Positions 1 through 8,446 of a DNA stretch of 64,000 nt are shown here, piece by piece. This DNA comes from JBKECF01 sp047974375 (GTDB taxonomy: Bacteria; Bacillota; Clostridia; Lachnospirales; CAMZNU01). The first letter of the stretch is position 1. Every line of letters begins with the position of its first letter. The stretch covers positions 285,020 through 349,019 of the forward strand of contig JBKECF010000054.1 in NCBI GenBank assembly GCA_047974375.1. Direction: 5' to 3'. Under the pieces are notes generated by a model. The model did not search any database, had not been told where the DNA came from, and saw only the letters and a program-made list of their open reading frames with translations. The translations under genes and the position numbers were made by a program.

Positions 1-508
1 AAGTACTATTGGCTAAAGCTTTTACTTTATCAAAGTCGTAACTATAGTTTGTAACCATATAAGTGTACAAAAGGGTTACTTTATCTACTACTGTTGCACC
101 TTCGGACATAATTTCTGTAAGTGCCTTAATAGATGCCATATTTGTATTAAAATTAATCATTTGTATTGAATTTGTGTATACAGAGTTTCCAGCGTCTTTA
201 ACATTTAAAGTTTTTTGCGAAACTGCACGATACTTGTTTCCTGATACAGCTTGAAGTAAAACTATTTTGTAAGAACCACTACCTAATTGTAATGGTATAT
301 TAACTGGCGAGGACGACGTAATTGTATAATTGTAGGTTTGTCCACTATTTTTTACTTGTGTAACGTATGGTTTCATTTTTGATGCACCACTAGCCGTAAC
401 AGTTATATAGCCAGAATCGGAGTTAGTTGTATCTACGCCGGCATATACTGAGGAAGCTGTGGATAATGTAAGGGCTAATACAAACCCGAAAAAAATTATT
501 TTATTCAT
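1..508 (-). CDS. Secreted transglutaminase-like protein (C-terminus beyond window)
   Basis: This is the N-terminal 169 residues of a minus-strand gene that runs off the left edge. It opens with a signal peptide (MNKIIFFGFVLALTLSTASS, cleavage near VYAG). A beta-rich domain follows. From about residue 125 there is a helical stretch ending YMVTNYSYDFDKV, which resembles the segment just before the Cys of transglutaminase/protease-like (papain-fold) proteins of Clostridia. The catalytic Cys-His-Asp would lie outside the window, so activity cannot be judged. A c-di-GMP-I riboswitch and terminator sit directly upstream, so expression probably follows c-di-GMP, which suggests a role in surface attachment or matrix processing. 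The start is the ATG 6-7 bases after a GAAGGTGG ribosome-binding site. The secreted call is firm; the family call is moderate. Confidence 0.6.
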   Translation of the reverse strand, partial: MNKIIFFGFVLALTLSTASSVYAGVDTTNSDSGYITVTASGASKMKPYVTQVKNSGQTYNYTITSSSPVNIPLQLGSGSYKIVLLQAVSGNKYRAVSQKTLNVKDAGNSVYTNSIQMINFNTNMASIKALTEIMSEGATVVDKVTLLYTYMVTNYSYDFDKVKALANST

Positions 509-543
509 ATGTCCACCTTCTTTCACAATAAGGATACCAGCAC

Positions 544-576
544 AAAAAAGCACAATCCTCAAAAAAGAATCGTGCT
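544..576 (-). terminator. Intrinsic terminator, expression platform of the c-di-GMP riboswitch
   Basis: On the minus strand AGCACGATTC pairs with GGATTGTGCT (10 bp with two G-U pairs) around a TTTTTTGA loop and is followed by six T. It lies between the aptamer and the start codon at 508, as expected for transcriptional riboswitch control. Confidence 0.8.
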
Positions 577-600
577 TAGCATCATAATATATGAACATGA

Positions 601-674
601 GGCAACTTGGCAATCATAGATAAATATCCTTAGACCCATAGCTTTGCGTCACTAACTTTCATTAGCTTTGCCGA
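601..674 (-). promoter_or_regulatory. c-di-GMP-I (GEMM-I) riboswitch aptamer
   Basis: Read on the minus strand this has the GEMM-I landmarks in order. GGCAA (P1) comes first, then a GAAA-capped helix (CTAATGAAAGTTAG), then the conserved GTGACGCAAAGC. After that come GGGTCTAAG, an A/T-rich hairpin, ATGATTGCCAAG and the closing TTGCC. The GAAA loop and the distal receptor-like segment are the usual tertiary contact. It ends 25 bases before a strong terminator and controls the secreted protein at 1-508. Two diguanylate cyclases are encoded a few kilobases away. Confidence 0.88.
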
Positions 675-698
675 TTCTATTGTTTTATTTCTACCTTT

Positions 699-726
699 AT
701 TATAGCACAGCTAAAATAGAATGCAA
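699..726 (-). promoter_or_regulatory. Promoter of the riboswitch transcript
   Basis: On the minus strand TTGCAT (721-726), a 16-base spacer and TATAAT (699-704) give a sigma-A type promoter about 20 bases before the aptamer. Confidence 0.6.
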
Positions 727-786
727 GCTTTTTTTGAAAATTTTATATAATTTTTTTTGTGATGGCAGAACCTTTATTTACCTAGG

Positions 787-1002
787 TTATTTTAAGTTTC
801 TTAACAACTCTGCATTACTGCTTATGGCAGCTTGTTTATTTTCTTCTTTAATCATATCGTAAATTTCTTTTCTATGAACAGATATTTCTTTAGGTGCGTC
901 TATACCTAATTTAACTTGTTCTCCATTTACTGCTAAAATTGTTATTTCTACATTATCACCGATTATAATGCTTTGCTTTCTTTTTCTAGTTAATGCTAAC
1001 AT
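787..1002 (-). CDS. csrA: Carbon storage regulator CsrA
   Basis: A 71-residue protein beginning MLALTRKRKQSIIIGDNVEI, the classic CsrA N-terminus with the RNA-binding beta-1 strand and Arg/Lys cluster. The GIDAPKEISVHRKEIY core carries the second RNA-binding region (VHR). CsrA is a dimeric protein that blocks ribosome binding at GGA-containing leaders; in Firmicutes its main target is flagellin mRNA. It lies 17 bases after fliW, the usual pairing, because FliW binds and inhibits CsrA. A GAGGTG ribosome-binding site precedes the ATG. The C-terminal tail after residue 55 is ordinary in length. Confidence 0.95.
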   Translation of the reverse strand: MLALTRKRKQSIIIGDNVEITILAVNGEQVKLGIDAPKEISVHRKEIYDMIKEENKQAAISSNAELLRNLK

Positions 1003-1019
1003 TTTTTCACCTCGATTAT

Positions 1020-1457
1020 TTAACTTGCGAATATTTTACATTTAATATCGTAGTCTTCGTTACTACATAGGACTTGACAGCCTTTTTTTGTAAGTTGATT
1101 TATTATAATAGGAGCTTTTAAATTTACTCTAGTATCTTTCATGCTTTTTTCTACTACTGCTATATTGTAGCATAAAATATTTGGTAATGTGTCACCGCCA
1201 GTATCACCAAGAGAGATAATGCTTTCTTCAGATATTATTGGGTCATACAATGGCATTACACGTAAAGTGTCCAATAGTACAAAAGCGATGGTAGGGTCGT
1301 CTATAGATTGCATCCATAGAAATAAGCCGTCGTTTGATTCTTCATCAAATAAAATAAATCTGCTAAGATCATCAAACCCTGGTAAACCATCTTTAAAAGT
1401 AATAATTTTTTCCTCTTCAACTTCAATTTCCCCAAAATGTTTTGTGTTTAATTTCAT
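1020..1457 (-). CDS. fliW: Flagellar assembly factor FliW
   Basis: 145 residues with the FliW hallmarks: KHFGEIEVEEEKIITFKDGL, the PGF turn at residues 26-28, a FLWMQSIDDPTIAFVLLD core and the C-terminal NLKAPIIINQ. FliW binds flagellin and antagonises CsrA, linking filament secretion to translation. The gene sits 40 bases after the guaB-like gene, ahead of csrA and in the same direction, so the three are probably co-transcribed. A perfect AGGAGG precedes the start. No flagellin or hook-protein gene is visible in this window. Confidence 0.95.
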   Translation of the reverse strand: MKLNTKHFGEIEVEEEKIITFKDGLPGFDDLSRFILFDEESNDGLFLWMQSIDDPTIAFVLLDTLRVMPLYDPIISEESIISLGDTGGDTLPNILCYNIAVVEKSMKDTRVNLKAPIIINQLTKKGCQVLCSNEDYDIKCKIFAS

Positions 1458-1497
1458 AAATCCTCCTAAATAATTTCTAAGTCTTTCGACTTTTCCC

Positions 1498-2949
1498 CTA
1501 AATATTTATACTATAATTAGTTGCTTCTTTTGTAATGGATATACTATGTGGATGGCTTTCTTTATGGCCTTGATCTGTAATTTTCATAAATTGGCTATCT
1601 TCTTGTAAAGTATGTATATCTTTAGAGCCACTGTAGTTCATACCAGATTTTAAACCGTTTAACAATCCTTGCACTATATCTTTGGCAGATCCTTTGTAGA
1701 ACACCCTTCCCTCAACACATTCTGGAACCTCTTTTATTTCTTTCTTTTGAGTAAACATTTTAGGTTCAGATGTTGATATTTTAGGAATAGGCATTACACC
1801 ACGGTAAATCTTGTACTTTCTACCTTGATAAAGTTCAATATTGCCTGGGCTTTCATCACAACCAGCGAAAATTCCGCCAATCATAACTGAGGAAGCACCT
1901 GCTGCCAATGCCTTAGTAATATCGCCGGAGTATTTTACACCGCCGTCGGAAACAACAGGTATATTATGCTTAACAGCAGCATTATATACATTCATTATTG
2001 ATGTGATTTGTGGTATACCTACACCAGATATAACCCTGCTAGTGGATATGGAACCTGAACCAAATCCTGCAATTAGTCCATCGCAACCAGCATCTATTAG
2101 GTTTAAGGCATCGCTTTCTGTTGCTACGCTACCAGCGAGTAGTTGAATATTGTACTTGCTTTTTATTGACTTTATTGTACTTAACAATCGGTCATTATTA
2201 CCACTTTTTTGGTTCAAACATATTATATCAACATTTTGTTTTATAAGTTCTTCTATACGTTCGTACATATCTGGCGTTATACTTACTTTTGCTCCGCAAA
2301 TAAGTCTGTTTAGGCTGTCTTTAGCAGAGTTAGGGTATTTAATTACTTTGTCTATATCTTTTATAGTAATTAGACCTTTCAACATGCCTTCTTCATCAAT
2401 TAGAGGCAATTTTTCTATTTTTTTAGCTGTAAGTATTGTTTTAGCCTCACTAAGGCTTGTGCCCACTGGGGCTGTTATTAAATTATCTCTTGTCATTACC
2501 TCGTATATTTTTTTGGAATGGTCTTCCTCGAATTTTAGATCTCTATTTGTTATTATACCTACTAAAAATCCATTTTCTGTAATAGGTACTCCAGAAATAT
2601 GGAATTTACCCATTAAGTCATTGGCCTCATATACATAATGATTTGGTGACAGAGAAAAAGGATCAGTAATTACTCCATGTTCTGAACGTTTTACCTTATC
2701 AACTTCTGTACCTTGATCTTCTATGGACATGCTATTGTGTATAAAACCAATGCCTCCTTGTCTGGCAATAGCAATAGCCATTGCAGATTCTGTAACTGTA
2801 TCTAGTGGGGCACTAACTATTGGGGCATTTAGTGCCATGCTTTTAGTGATTCTTGTTTTTGTGGATATTTCCTCTATTAAAAAATTACTTTTTTTAGGAA
2901 CTATTAATACATCATCAAATGTGAGCCCTTCACCAATTATTTTTCCCAT
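1498..2949 (-). CDS. IMP dehydrogenase homologue with degenerate active site
   Basis: 483 residues with the full IMPDH layout: an (alpha/beta)8 barrel interrupted at about residues 95-205 by two CBS repeats, with SDGGVKYSGDITKAL and AGASSVMIGG phosphate-binding segments. IMPDH converts IMP to XMP through a covalent bond to a loop cysteine. Here the loop reads GSGSISTSR with Ser302 (TCC codon, 2044-2046) where that Cys belongs. The NAD-contacting Asp is Asn246 (LNQKSG). The flap GMGS is GVMP, the Arg-Tyr pair of the flap is not recognisable, and MIGS is MIGG. The length and the absence of frameshifts suggest it is expressed. It may be a regulatory pseudoenzyme or may have another activity. Automated annotation would probably call it guaB. 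Confidence 0.85.
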   Translation of the reverse strand: MGKIIGEGLTFDDVLIVPKKSNFLIEEISTKTRITKSMALNAPIVSAPLDTVTESAMAIAIARQGGIGFIHNSMSIEDQGTEVDKVKRSEHGVITDPFSLSPNHYVYEANDLMGKFHISGVPITENGFLVGIITNRDLKFEEDHSKKIYEVMTRDNLITAPVGTSLSEAKTILTAKKIEKLPLIDEEGMLKGLITIKDIDKVIKYPNSAKDSLNRLICGAKVSITPDMYERIEELIKQNVDIICLNQKSGNNDRLLSTIKSIKSKYNIQLLAGSVATESDALNLIDAGCDGLIAGFGSGSISTSRVISGVGIPQITSIMNVYNAAVKHNIPVVSDGGVKYSGDITKALAAGASSVMIGGIFAGCDESPGNIELYQGRKYKIYRGVMPIPKISTSEPKMFTQKKEIKEVPECVEGRVFYKGSAKDIVQGLLNGLKSGMNYSGSKDIHTLQEDSQFMKITDQGHKESHPHSISITKEATNYSINI

Positions 2950-2970
2950 TATATCACTCCTATTGCTGGT

Positions 2971-3477
2971 TTACGGTTTTTTTATAAAAGTTAGCCTATT
3001 TAGTTTATTTTCAAAACACTCTAGTAGCTTTTCATTTGGTTCTACAAGCAACTTGGTCTTTTTTCCTTTTATTGGTATTACTATAGCATATGTTTTGTCT
3101 GTGTTTACGCCAGAGGAACAGTCCATAGTAACTTCTGTATTAGATAATGTATGAGCAGCTTTTTCGTTACCTATGTAGGTCATTAATTCAATATTCTTAA
3201 CATCAAAATTTACTTTCTTTTTTCTTCTTATACGGTTATATATAACATCTATATCTATCTCGCCGTTAGTAAAAATATATTCGTATTCGATTTTTAAAAA
3301 AGTATTTAAATAATAAGCACCAAAAAAAACTGCAGCAGCTATAAAAATAGCAAACTGAGGCAATATTAAAAAAGAAAATAATGTTACTACTATAGCAAGA
3401 AAATAGTAACTAGCTCCTTGCAATTTATCCTTAGTTGAAGGAATTTTTTTAACTAATTGTTCTTTAAAAACGTCCAT
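2971..3477 (-). CDS. DUF6106-like membrane protein
   Basis: 168 residues from the ATG at 3477; an in-frame TTG at 3489 is an alternative. A short cytoplasmic head (MDVFKEQLVKKIPSTKD) precedes two adjacent hydrophobic segments at about residues 22-58. A soluble domain follows with the EYEYIFTNGEIDIDVIYNRI motif and a basic RRKKK, as in the DUF6106 family of Lachnospirales. Its function is unknown. The layout resembles membrane proteins with a cytoplasmic PH-like domain. It is 21 bases upstream of the guaB-like gene and is likely the first gene of that operon. Confidence 0.65.
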   Translation of the reverse strand: MDVFKEQLVKKIPSTKDKLQGASYYFLAIVVTLFSFLILPQFAIFIAAAVFFGAYYLNTFLKIEYEYIFTNGEIDIDVIYNRIRRKKKVNFDVKNIELMTYIGNEKAAHTLSNTEVTMDCSSGVNTDKTYAIVIPIKGKKTKLLVEPNEKLLECFENKLNRLTFIKKP

Positions 3478-3588
3478 TTCATCACTCAACTTTCTTCTGC
3501 AAAATTTTAATGTTACACTAGTATTATACTACCATATACTTTTTTTTATTACAATTGTTTATAAAATTTTATCAGGACATTTAAATAG

Positions 3589-3643
3589 AAAAAGGCTTAA
3601 AATATATTTTGTTCTTATACAAAAATATACTTTAAGCCTTTTT
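3589..3643 (-). terminator. Bidirectional terminator after xpt
   Basis: A long inverted repeat: on the minus strand AAAAAGGCTTAAAGTATATTTT pairs with its near-complement ending AAGCCTTTTT. It follows the stop codon of xpt and has T-runs on both strands. Confidence 0.8.
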
Positions 3644-3645
3644 AA

Positions 3646-4209
3646 CTATGCAAATATTATTTCATTATCAATATTTATTATATTTACAACACTGGTTTTT
3701 ATTATATTATTATCTTTAAAAATATGGGCAGTATTTTCAAAACCTTTTTCTATAATGAAACTGGCACCATATAAATTAGCCTTTCCTTGTGTTAATAGAT
3801 CCACTACTCCTTGTACAACTTGACCCTTTGCTAAAAAATCATCTATTAATAGATAGTTTGCACCTTCAATTACATTATGCTTATTTGCTGTAATAGTATA
3901 GGAGCGTTTTTTTGTGAAGCTATAAACATCAGTAGAATATACATTGTCTAAAATAACTGAACGTTCCTTTTTTAAAACTAACAAGTCTATACCGAATTTA
4001 GCTGCCACAAGTGTTGCTGGCATTATTCCACTTGCTTCTACAGTCACAATAGCGTCAATTTTATGATCTTTAAAGTCATCGTACATTTTTTGAGCGATTT
4101 TCACCATTAGTTTAATATCTACATTTCCATTAATGTACTTATCAACTCTAACAATTTTTCTTTCTAAATCATTTGGACTATTTAAAATACGCTGTTTTAG
4201 TTCTTCCAT
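3646..4209 (-). CDS. xpt: Xanthine phosphoribosyltransferase
   Basis: 187 residues, type I phosphoribosyltransferase fold. The PRPP-binding signature is LLIDDFLAKGQVVQG (the more common form has DFLANG). The family motif VTVEASGIMPA is present near residue 60, and KKERSV and TKKRSYT match the Xpt hood and loop regions. It salvages xanthine to XMP for GMP synthesis. It has its own promoter and terminator, so it is a single-gene unit. No purine riboswitch is visible in the roughly 70-base leader, unlike B. subtilis xpt-pbuX. An AGGAGG lies 6-7 bases before the ATG. Confidence 0.9.
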   Translation of the reverse strand: MEELKQRILNSPNDLERKIVRVDKYINGNVDIKLMVKIAQKMYDDFKDHKIDAIVTVEASGIMPATLVAAKFGIDLLVLKKERSVILDNVYSTDVYSFTKKRSYTITANKHNVIEGANYLLIDDFLAKGQVVQGVVDLLTQGKANLYGASFIIEKGFENTAHIFKDNNIIKTSVVNIINIDNEIIFA

Positions 4210-4244
4210 TTTTTCCTCCTAGGCTATAAGTCAATTACAATAAT

Positions 4245-4273
4245 ATAATATAGTAAAATTTAAACTTTTTCAA
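4245..4273 (-). promoter_or_regulatory. Promoter of xpt
   Basis: On the minus strand TTGAAA (4268-4273), exactly 17 bases, then TATTAT (4245-4250). It overlaps the end of the upstream cyclase gene by no more than the intergenic space. Confidence 0.55.
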
Positions 4274-4278
4274 AGTAT

Positions 4279-6081
4279 TTATAATTTTGGTAGAACGCGA
4301 TTTTTACCAGATTTTTTTGCTTTAAGTAAAAATTCATCGGCTTTATTAATTACATCTTCGGCAGTCAAATCCTTTTGTATTTCGGCAACACCAAGAGAAA
4401 CAGTTATTTGTTCTACTTCTGGTATATATGCTGCAAGTATTGCAAGGCGTATTTTTTCTGCTGTAAATACTGCCTTGTTTAAGTTGGCGTTATCAAGTAT
4501 TACTATGAACTCCTCGCCCCCCCAACGTACTACGAGATCTGTTTTTCGCACAGTATCCATTACGGTTTTGGCAAGTATTGTTAAGGTTATATCCCCAACA
4601 TCGTGGCCGAAAGTATCATTTATGTATTTAAAATTATCTATATCTAGCATTACCACAGAAAAAGGTCTATTTAAACTATTAAAGTTATCTTCGTAAAAAG
4701 GAAGCTGTTTGTTAGCATGATACCTGTTGTATACTTTAGTTAAGTGGTCTTTAGTTGTTTGTTCTACTAGCTGAACTTCCTTGTCTTTTTGTTCTTTAAG
4801 ATCTTGGGCTAAAGTTGTATGCTCGTCTATTAAGTCTTTAAGGTTTTTTACAATTTCGCTTTCTATATCATCTTTTATGTTTATATATGTTTGTGTTTTA
4901 TCTATAAAGTATATATAGTCATAAATTAGTAGAGATATAGATATAGTGAAAAATATTACAATTCCTATATTTATATCCATAGATTTATTGAATCCAAAAG
5001 TGGATACTATAAATACTAAAAGTAATAAGAATATAATAAGCACAAAAAACAAATTATTTGAACTGTACTTTGGCACATTTTTATAAAGTTCATAGAAACA
5101 AGCTGAAATGCAAAATATAAGCATTAAATAGCGAAGCTTAAATAAAAATGCTATTTCTGCCGCGTTTGCAGTTATTAGTGCATACATGAAAATTATATAA
5201 ATTAATAATATAAAAAAGCTTCGTATCCTTATAGGTCGTGTGTCCATAAAAAAGGTTATAATTAAGTAATAAAGAATGGTTATACTATTAACAGCCATTG
5301 CAATTAATAATTTTATACTTAATACATGAGAAAAACTAAAAAAGTTTGAGTTGTATAAAAAGTAGTTTGTAATGTATATAACCACCAAGTTTGCACCTAT
5401 AACGGATATGTAAATGGCTGACCGCATTTGGTGGTCATCTTTACTTGCTCTTTTGGCAAAAATATAAATTAGAACGGAGCTAATAAGTAATATAATAAAA
5501 GTTATGGTTATTAAGTTTCCTACTTGATTTGCTTCGCTAGTTAAGTATGTTTGAGAAAGATATAGTACAGCGGTCTCGCTGAAACCAGTAAAAAACATAT
5601 TACCACGGTTTAGTTGCATTAAAATATTAACTGTTTCGTGCTCGGGTATAGTTATGTAGTTATCTTTTTTATTATTAATGTAATTTGTAGTGGTATCAGC
5701 AGCTTGTTTTGTTCCGTCAACGTAGATGGAGTGAGGGTTTAAAAAGGTTGGTGTTTTAAAAACAAAAGCATTATCACTAAAGTTGTTTATAACAAGACTA
5801 AGGCTAACATTTTCTTCTTCGAAAAAATTAATTCCTATATCAAAATTATAGTACTGATTCAATTTATCGGTTTCATGGGGTTGAACTATGTTGTTGGCAT
5901 AATTCCATGTACCGACAACATTGTATTGGGAATCGCTGTTATAGTTAGTAATATTTAAATAACCGTTGCTTGCCTTGATTTCTTCTGTTTTTTCTACAAA
6001 ATGTACAGAAATAATAAGTGTTATAAATATTAAAGCAAAAAAAGTATAATAGCTTTTGTATAGGAACATTTTTTTTAACAT
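4279..6081 (-). CDS. Membrane diguanylate cyclase (7TM sensor type)
   Basis: 600 residues. A TM segment at about 8-28 leads to an extracytoplasmic domain (about 30-185). A block of six to seven TM helices (about 188-385) follows, then a cytoplasmic coiled coil (about 395-440) and a GGDEF domain (about 445-600). The active-site loop is GGEEF (521-525) and the metal-binding strand is DIDNFKYINDTFGHDVGD. RKTD at 512-515, five residues before GGEEF, is the inhibitory I-site, so product feedback is expected. It makes c-di-GMP from two GTP. It is a paralogue of the gene just upstream, from which it is separated by 41 bases, and probably shares its transcript. The extracellular ligand is unknown. 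Confidence 0.9.
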   Translation of the reverse strand: MLKKMFLYKSYYTFFALIFITLIISVHFVEKTEEIKASNGYLNITNYNSDSQYNVVGTWNYANNIVQPHETDKLNQYYNFDIGINFFEEENVSLSLVINNFSDNAFVFKTPTFLNPHSIYVDGTKQAADTTTNYINNKKDNYITIPEHETVNILMQLNRGNMFFTGFSETAVLYLSQTYLTSEANQVGNLITITFIILLISSVLIYIFAKRASKDDHQMRSAIYISVIGANLVVIYITNYFLYNSNFFSFSHVLSIKLLIAMAVNSITILYYLIITFFMDTRPIRIRSFFILLIYIIFMYALITANAAEIAFLFKLRYLMLIFCISACFYELYKNVPKYSSNNLFFVLIIFLLLLVFIVSTFGFNKSMDINIGIVIFFTISISLLIYDYIYFIDKTQTYINIKDDIESEIVKNLKDLIDEHTTLAQDLKEQKDKEVQLVEQTTKDHLTKVYNRYHANKQLPFYEDNFNSLNRPFSVVMLDIDNFKYINDTFGHDVGDITLTILAKTVMDTVRKTDLVVRWGGEEFIVILDNANLNKAVFTAEKIRLAILAAYIPEVEQITVSLGVAEIQKDLTAEDVINKADEFLLKAKKSGKNRVLPKL

Positions 6082-6122
6082 ATTTACTCCATTTTAAAAA
6101 TTAAAAATATATTTGTACTAGG

Positions 6123-7946
6123 TTAATAAATTGATTTGGGATAAGTACAGTTCTTCCCTGATCTTTTTGCTTTTAAAAGGTATTCATCTGCTCGGCTAAC
6201 TAATTCTTCAAGAGAAGTTTCGCTTTTAGTTTCGGCAACACCTAGAGAAATAGTTATTTTGCCTACAACATTTATTTGTTTATCTGCAATTATTTTCCTG
6301 AGTTTTTCTGCTACATATATAGCATTATCTAAATTTGTATAATTAAGTATAACAATAAATTCTTCTCCACCCCAACGTACTAGTGTATCAGAAAATCTTG
6401 TGTTATCAATTAATGTATGAGCAACCGTCCTAAGGGTATCATCTCCAACATCGTGGCCAAAGGTATCATTTATGTATTTGAAATTGTCTATATCTAAAAT
6501 AATTACTGAAAAGTTGTGCCCATAAAGGGAATATTTTTTTATTAAATCTTTAAAAGTTTTATTAGCGTAAAAACGATTGTATACCCCAGTTAGATGGTCC
6601 TTAATAGTAAGTTCAATTAAGTTATTTTCTGCGATTTTTCCTTTTTGAATCTCCTCTTTTATTAAGGCGTTCTTTATTCGCATTTTTTGCGAATCTTTAT
6701 AAATACGGTAGTTGATTTTCTCTCTTAACTTGGCATAGCGTAGGGCTGAAGTTGTAAAGTAGGAATAGTCTTCCCCTAGAATTAGTATAATAAAAGCTAA
6801 ATTTTGGACTAAAATGAACGTACTAGTTTTACCCAAATGTAGTGTAAATAAATCTAAAGTAAAACCCAACAAGGATATATAAACAAGGACAGATGAAAAA
6901 ACGCCTCTTCTCATGTTGGCATGTTGTGGATAGTACATCATATAACTAAAGGTTGTAGCAATAATAAATAAATGCATTATTATAGCAAAATTATATAGCT
7001 GTTGGCTAAGTTCTACAGGGCAAAAAATTGCAAAAATTACAAAAGCAAGCTCAAGTAATGCAGTTGTGTAGTATACATATTTTGACTTCTTAAATTCTAT
7101 TACAACCACGTAAATATACGATGCGAGGGAGAGTAGTATAAGAGTTCCGGTAATCAAGTAAATTTTAAAATTCAAGAAATAGGATATAGTGTGTAGACTA
7201 TTAACATAAAAATATTTGTGTACTACATATTTAGAAATAAAAAGAATAGTTATAAACATTAAAAATAAATGCGCATAATCCTTTATTTTTCTGCTTTTTA
7301 ATATAAATAAGGATATAATAGTTGTTAATAAAGCTATAGCTATAACAGCTGCACCGTCCAGCATTTTTTCTTTAAAAATCCATTGTTGATACTGACTAAT
7401 ATAGTTACCAATAGTTGGCGCGTTAGGAAACCCTAATATAAAAAAATTGTTACGATCTAGGGTGATAACTAGGTCGCTTATTCTTTCTTTTGGTATTTGT
7501 ACAATAGGATTTTTAGTGCCTGTGTAAAAGTCTTCGTCACCAAATATACTTTTTCCATTTACATAAATATTATGTGGATTATAAAAAGTGAAAAAACGAA
7601 CCCCAATTGGCTCAGAGGATTCATTGTTAATTTTAATTTTGAAGGTTGCACTTTTACCTGTAAAAAAATTATTAATTTCTTTAAATTCGTAAGGAGTTGA
7701 ATTTACAAATTTAAAGTCGTCATAGTATTTAATTGTACGGTCTTTGTAATATTCCCATTCGCCTAACAGAGAGTAGCTCTTATTTGTTACCATGTCCTTA
7801 GTAATGGTAATAGCACCATCTTCAACATATAAAATATTTTTATTACTGTTAATTTTTGGTATAAAAAATATTGATAGCACAAATAGCAGATACAAAAATC
7901 CTCCTGCAAATAGTGATAATTTAAAAATATTATTTTTAGTTTTCAT
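6123..7946 (-). CDS. Membrane diguanylate cyclase, paralogue
   Basis: 607 residues with the same plan as its neighbour: an N-terminal TM at about 12-30, an extracytoplasmic domain with FFTFYNPHNIYVNG (the partner has FKTPTFLNPHSIYVDG), seven TM helices, a coiled coil and a GGDEF domain. The signature is RWGGEEF (526-530) and the I-site is RFSD. Both outer domains share the NPH-IYV-G motif, so they probably sense related ligands. The tandem pair looks like an old duplication, because the cyclase domains are much more alike than the sensor parts. This gene is likely first in the pair, with its promoter in the 7947-8060 interval. Confidence 0.9.
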   Translation of the reverse strand: MKTKNNIFKLSLFAGGFLYLLFVLSIFFIPKINSNKNILYVEDGAITITKDMVTNKSYSLLGEWEYYKDRTIKYYDDFKFVNSTPYEFKEINNFFTGKSATFKIKINNESSEPIGVRFFTFYNPHNIYVNGKSIFGDEDFYTGTKNPIVQIPKERISDLVITLDRNNFFILGFPNAPTIGNYISQYQQWIFKEKMLDGAAVIAIALLTTIISLFILKSRKIKDYAHLFLMFITILFISKYVVHKYFYVNSLHTISYFLNFKIYLITGTLILLSLASYIYVVVIEFKKSKYVYYTTALLELAFVIFAIFCPVELSQQLYNFAIIMHLFIIATTFSYMMYYPQHANMRRGVFSSVLVYISLLGFTLDLFTLHLGKTSTFILVQNLAFIILILGEDYSYFTTSALRYAKLREKINYRIYKDSQKMRIKNALIKEEIQKGKIAENNLIELTIKDHLTGVYNRFYANKTFKDLIKKYSLYGHNFSVIILDIDNFKYINDTFGHDVGDDTLRTVAHTLIDNTRFSDTLVRWGGEEFIVILNYTNLDNAIYVAEKLRKIIADKQINVVGKITISLGVAETKSETSLEELVSRADEYLLKAKRSGKNCTYPKSIY

Positions 7947-8196
7947 TTTAACCTCATTATTGCGTGTAATACTAATTTTAAAATATATTTGTTAAATAGC
8001 TTGTTGCCTATAAATTTTACTGCTTAAACTCATGAGGTAACTTCCTCATTTTTAACCTAATTATAACATAAATATTTGCAATTTAATTTAAATTTTTTTT
8101 ACAATTTTTAAAAAGTGATAAATGCCATAAAATAAGGCTTAATTAAATTTTTATAACATGAAAAATAAAAAAAATAAAAAAAATCAAGAAAAAGTG
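7947..8196. other. Intergenic region between cyclase and tRNA operons
   Basis: A very A/T-rich divergent control region. A small hairpin with T tail (ATGAGG-TAACTT-CCTCAT then TTTTT) lies at 8031-8056. A TATAAT on the minus strand near 8065-8070 is a plausible -10 for the cyclase pair, without a clear -35. No gene is seen. Confidence 0.4.
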
Positions 8197-8225
8197 TTGA
8201 CAAAAATACAATTGATATATATAAT
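8197..8225 (+). promoter_or_regulatory. Promoter of the tRNA operon
   Basis: Consensus TTGACA (8197-8202), a 17-base spacer and consensus TATAAT (8220-8225), 44 bases before tRNA-Leu. It is the best sigma-A promoter in the window. Confidence 0.9.
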
Positions 8226-8268
8226 AATTTTTGCACTGGTCGAGTACGAGTTTTTAAAAATGCCATGA

Positions 8269-8353
8269 GCAGTTGTGGCGGAATTGGTATACGCGCTAGA
8301 CTAAGGATCTAGTGGTCATATCGACCTTGGGGGTTCGAGTCCCCCCAACTGCA
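8269..8353 (+). tRNA. tRNA-Leu (AAG)
   Basis: The acceptor GCAGTTG pairs with CAACTGC and the discriminator is A8353. The anticodon stem CTAGA/TCTAG holds the loop CTAAGGA, giving anticodon AAG (codon CUU). A long variable arm, as in Leu tRNAs, and the T arm GGGGGTTCGAGTCCCCC are present. CCA is not encoded. Confidence 0.95.
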
Positions 8354-8358
8354 TATTT

Positions 8359-8430
8359 GCATAAGTGGCTCAGTGGTAGAGCATCGCCTTGCCAAGGCGA
8401 GGGTCGCGGGTTCGAATCCCGTCTTGTGCT
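8359..8430 (+). tRNA. tRNA-Gly (GCC)
   Basis: The acceptor GCATAAG pairs with CTTGTGC with one G-U pair. The anticodon stem TCGCC/GGCGA holds TTGCCAA, giving anticodon GCC. The T arm contains GTTCGAATC. CCA is not encoded. It lies six bases after tRNA-Leu. Confidence 0.95.
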
Positions 8431-8446
8431 TTTTTTAATTTAATAT

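Noticed and set aside
4210..4278. Purine riboswitch before xpt
   Set aside because: The leader is about 35 bases and has none of the conserved purine-aptamer core; only a promoter and ribosome-binding site are seen.
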